A stretch of 46,090 nt of DNA from Nitrospirota bacterium (GTDB lineage Bacteria > Nitrospirota > Leptospirillia > Leptospirillales > Leptospirillaceae). Of this stretch, positions 44,128-46,090 are shown in pieces. Location of the stretch: assembly GCA_027415345.1 (NCBI GenBank), contig DAIBTC010000004.1:1-46090 (forward strand), read 5' to 3'. Under the pieces are notes generated by a model. It was given only the letters and a program-made list of their open reading frames with translations. It made no database searches and was not told the origin of the DNA. How positions within the stretch are numbered: position 1 is the stretch's first letter; every line of letters begins with the position of its first letter. Made by a program: the position numbers and the translations under genes.

Positions 44128-44203
44128 GTCGGTCTCCTTTGAATCAGGTGGCCCCCTTGCCGAAAGTCCGGAGAGACAATCCGAAGGAGGGTTCCCCCAA
44201 GGA

Positions 44204-44219
44204 AGCAATCGACATGCCA
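44204..44219 (-). promoter_or_regulatory. Consensus sigma54 (-24/-12) promoter of the dab operon
   Basis: On the minus strand TGGCATGTCGATTGCT matches TGGCAYRN4TTGCW at every fixed position, with GG-N10-GC spacing. The predicted start is near 44193, giving a 66-nt leader to dabB. An AT-rich stretch lies directly upstream (44220-44252). The operon it drives encodes an NtrC-family activator. Confidence 0.85.
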
Positions 44220-44302
44220 ATTAATAAAGATAAAATTCATGGTAATTTACGAAGACGTCGACCAGAAATGATCCTTGGGAGCCCCCATTCAGCCCTTCAG
44301 AA

Positions 44303-44320
44303 ATGTGCGCATCCGCACAT
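44303..44320. promoter_or_regulatory. Inverted repeat, likely enhancer site of the dab operon
   Basis: ATGTGCGCATCCGCACAT consists of two perfect 7-bp arms around CATC. It is centred about 118 bp upstream of the predicted sigma54 start site, the typical distance for NtrC-family enhancer sites, and lies in non-coding DNA. The dimeric Fis-type helix-turn-helix of the regulator at the end of the operon would suit such a palindrome. Binding is inferred. Confidence 0.6.
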
Positions 44321-44581
44321 CCCGGTCCAGGGGATCAAAAGGAAAAAATTCCGGGACAAGGGGAGGGCCGGCCTTCAAGAAGGCCGCTTTTGGACCCGGA
44401 ACCCTGGCTCCCCGAAAGGAGGGTCAAAGCCTCTCTCCCCGGACTGGACAGGGGGAACGGGGCGGGCAGGGGCTTCATGATGGGCAAGGTTCAGGGGCAG
44501 GGCGGGACCCACGGGAGGGGATGTCATCAACAGTTCGGGAAAACGGAGGCCGACACCGCCCTCTTGCCGGACTCTTCCCCG
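44321..44581. other. Non-coding stretch between the dab promoter region and the next leftward gene
   Basis: No credible gene; the three rightward track ORFs here are low-complexity shadows. A hairpin CGGCCTT-CAAG-AAGGCCG with CTTTT (44369-44391) looks like a rightward terminator, but no rightward gene precedes it. I see nothing else. Confidence 0.4.
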
Positions 44582-44818
44582 TCAAAGGGCCACCAGGCAG
44601 CGCACCAGCCCGGCATAGTAGCAGCAGCGGTCGTCGTTTAGATCATTGAAGAAGAGTCTCTCCTGGCCGTCTTCGAAGAGGATCAGGACGAAGCAGGCGC
44701 CTCCGGCCACGGTGGACTCCCGGGTCTCGACGACCCGACCCGTTCCCCACTCCGGATAGTCCCGGTGACGGACCCTCTCATCGCGCCGGAGATATCGGCG
44801 CACGCCGTGTTCGATCAT
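44582..44818 (-). CDS. Small DUF3553-like protein
   Basis: A 78-residue basic protein. RVRHRDYPEWGTGRVVE near the N terminus and a beta-rich FVLILFEDGQERLFF resemble the short SH3-like DUF3553 domain (HPEWGxGxV type), whose role is not established. A CC pair occurs near the end. The ATG overlaps the stop of the preceding helical-repeat gene by 4 bp, so it belongs to that leftward unit. Confidence 0.6.
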   Translation of the reverse strand: MIEHGVRRYLRRDERVRHRDYPEWGTGRVVETRESTVAGGACFVLILFEDGQERLFFNDLNDDRCCYYAGLVRCLVAL

Positions 44819-45489
44819 GGATGGACCGCCCTGGGATTCATGGTTTGGGCCCGGGCCCGGTAGAAGGAGCTTTCGGGGCAGAGATCGAGCGCCGCCGAAA
44901 GGAAGCGCCGGGCGCCGGGACGGCCGAGGCGGTGGCGGGCGATGCCGATCCAGGAGAGGACCCGGGGATCCCCCGGACGAAGGGCGTTGGCCTGCTCGAA
45001 TTCCCCGAGGGCCCGGGCGACGGATCCCCCGACGAACCAGGGCTTGAAATAGAGCTCAAGGCCCTTCGACAGGTGGGCCTCGGGATTTTTGGGGTCGAGA
45101 GAAAGGGCCCGGGCGTTTTCGGTCTGGGCCTTTGTGCCGTAGGACATGCCGGCCGGGAATCCCCTGTACTGGACCATCAGGAGGTCCCGTTCCCCGGCCA
45201 GGGCGTGGAGGGTCGAATCCCCCGGATGCTCCGACAGGAGACTCCCCGCCTCCCGCCCGGCCAGGGCCAGGGCCTTCTCCCCGACACTTCGCTGGCCCGG
45301 GATGTCCCTCACCGTCCGGGCCACCAGAAGAAGGGCCCGGAGATCCGCTTCCGACGGGTTTGCCCCCAGGACCGGCAGGAGACGGGTTGTGGAAGGGCCG
45401 GGACAGGCGGGGAGGGTCTTGGGAAGGGCGTAGGCCGGAGAGAGACCGGCGGAGGCGAGGAGGAGAACGGCCAGGAGAACTCGGGACAT
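44815..45489 (-). CDS. Exported helical-repeat (TPR-like) protein
   Basis: The first 22 residues (MSRVLLAVLLLASAGLSPAYA) are a clear signal peptide, so the 224-residue protein is periplasmic or envelope-associated. The mature part is alpha-helical with TPR-like units such as NARALSLDPKNPEAHLSKGLELYF and EFEQANALRPGDPRVLSWIGIARHRLG. No catalytic motif is seen. ATG 45489 is used; a GTG one codon earlier is the track start. It lies between the degenerate receiver gene and the DUF3553-like gene. Confidence 0.68.
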   Translation of the reverse strand: MSRVLLAVLLLASAGLSPAYALPKTLPACPGPSTTRLLPVLGANPSEADLRALLLVARTVRDIPGQRSVGEKALALAGREAGSLLSEHPGDSTLHALAGERDLLMVQYRGFPAGMSYGTKAQTENARALSLDPKNPEAHLSKGLELYFKPWFVGGSVARALGEFEQANALRPGDPRVLSWIGIARHRLGRPGARRFLSAALDLCPESSFYRARAQTMNPRAVHP

Positions 45490-45496
45490 CACCGGC

Positions 45497-45877
45497 TCAT
45501 GGCTTCTTTTCGACCAGGATCTGGGGCAGGTGGGAGGCGATCTGGGAGCGGTGGATCACATGCTCGAACCCCGCCTTCTGGGCCTGGCGCTTGGATTCGA
45601 GGTCGGTATGGAAGGTGATGGCGATGAGCTTGGGGTGGCTGCCGGTCGACCCCGCCTCCACGATCTCCGAGAGATACTCCTTGGCCTCCTTGAGGTCGGC
45701 CACCACCGCCCGGACGGAGAGGTCCTCCGAAACGGTGTTGTAGACCTTGGCCGGGGTCACCGACCGGGAGGAGAATCCCGCCCTCTGGACCGCCTGGGAG
45801 ACCATGGTTCCCAGAAAGATATCCCGGCCCACGAAAAGGACCACCCCGTTTTCGCCCTTCGTGCCGCCCTCGCTCAT
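45497..45877 (-). CDS. Receiver-like single-domain protein, possibly degenerate
   Basis: A 126-residue protein with the alternating strand-helix pattern of a response-regulator receiver: VVLFVGRDIF, RAVVADL, KLIAITFHTD and AGFEHVIHRS. The Asp in VVADL is at the phospho-acceptor position. The N-terminal acidic pair is reduced to one Asp and the invariant Lys near the end is replaced (HRS), so phosphorylation is doubtful. No output domain. It follows serS and precedes the exported helical-repeat gene by about 7 bp. Confidence 0.6.
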   Translation of the reverse strand: MSEGGTKGENGVVLFVGRDIFLGTMVSQAVQRAGFSSRSVTPAKVYNTVSEDLSVRAVVADLKEAKEYLSEIVEAGSTGSHPKLIAITFHTDLESKRQAQKAGFEHVIHRSQIASHLPQILVEKKP

Positions 45878-45918
45878 CGGCCCGCCCTTCCCCTTGGTTC
45901 ACCTTTCGCCATCTGTCG

Positions 45919-46090
<172 letters not shown>

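Noticed and set aside
44369-44391. Hairpin with CTTTT resembling a terminator
   Set aside because: No rightward gene precedes it, and on the other strand no T run follows the stem, so a terminator role is not supported.

Overview
The window is a GC-rich, densely packed bacterial chromosome segment. Gene style points to a Nitrospirota-type chemolithoautotroph, with Leptospirillum (acidophilic iron oxidiser) as my best guess. The reasons are a DabA/DabB inorganic-carbon pump, a stand-alone isocitrate dehydrogenase next to a small partner protein, an exported c-type cytochrome, and an HflX with a long N-terminal extension. The organism assignment is inference; no 16S rRNA is present. I saw no CRISPR array, insertion sequence or prophage.

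Layout. 1-460: the end of an unknown gene and tRNA-Val(CAC). 541-5981 (+): ileS, lspA, a TPR protein and an RluD-type pseudouridine synthase. 5965-9481 (-): an outer-membrane-barrel-like protein, a VOC protein, a polyprenyl synthetase and a DUF1015 protein. 9603-11254: a nitrilase-family hydrolase convergent with trmI. 11350-12173: an exported monoheme cytochrome c with its own promoter, a possible attenuator and a terminator. 12187-24378 (+): a very long co-directional block, rho-rpmE-prfA-prmC-murA-hisGDCBHAF-hisIE-HIT, mostly with touching or overlapping genes; hisG seems to start at AUA. 24385-29622 (+): the macromolecular synthesis operon rpsU-yqeY-dnaG-rpoD, then a CAT-anticodon tRNA and a zinc-ribbon coiled-coil protein. 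Next come rnpB (RNase P RNA) and an HD phosphohydrolase. 31440-34563 (-): hflX, a YkgJ cysteine-cluster protein and a DUF2156-like protein. 34844-36407 (+): isocitrate dehydrogenase and a separate small protein resembling the extra C-terminal domain of Thermus-type isocitrate dehydrogenase, closed by a strong terminator. 36470-44127 (-): dabB-dabA-histidine kinase-sigma54 response regulator, each gene overlapping the next. 44582-46090 (-): the end of serS, a degenerate receiver protein, an exported helical-repeat protein and a DUF3553-like protein.

The most interesting system is the carbon cluster. The dabB-dabA pump is translationally coupled to a cytoplasmic PAS/GAF histidine kinase and an NtrC-family regulator. 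Upstream of dabB lies a full-consensus sigma54 promoter (TGGCATG-N4-TTGCT). About 100 bp further upstream is a perfect 7-bp inverted repeat placed like an enhancer. The isocitrate dehydrogenase gene 9 kb away also has a near-consensus sigma54 element with GG-N10-GC spacing and related CGCAC half-sites upstream. I infer a self-regulating sigma54 circuit that may tie CO2/bicarbonate uptake to 2-oxoglutarate/isocitrate carbon flux. The promoter and repeat sequences are seen directly; the regulatory wiring is inferred.
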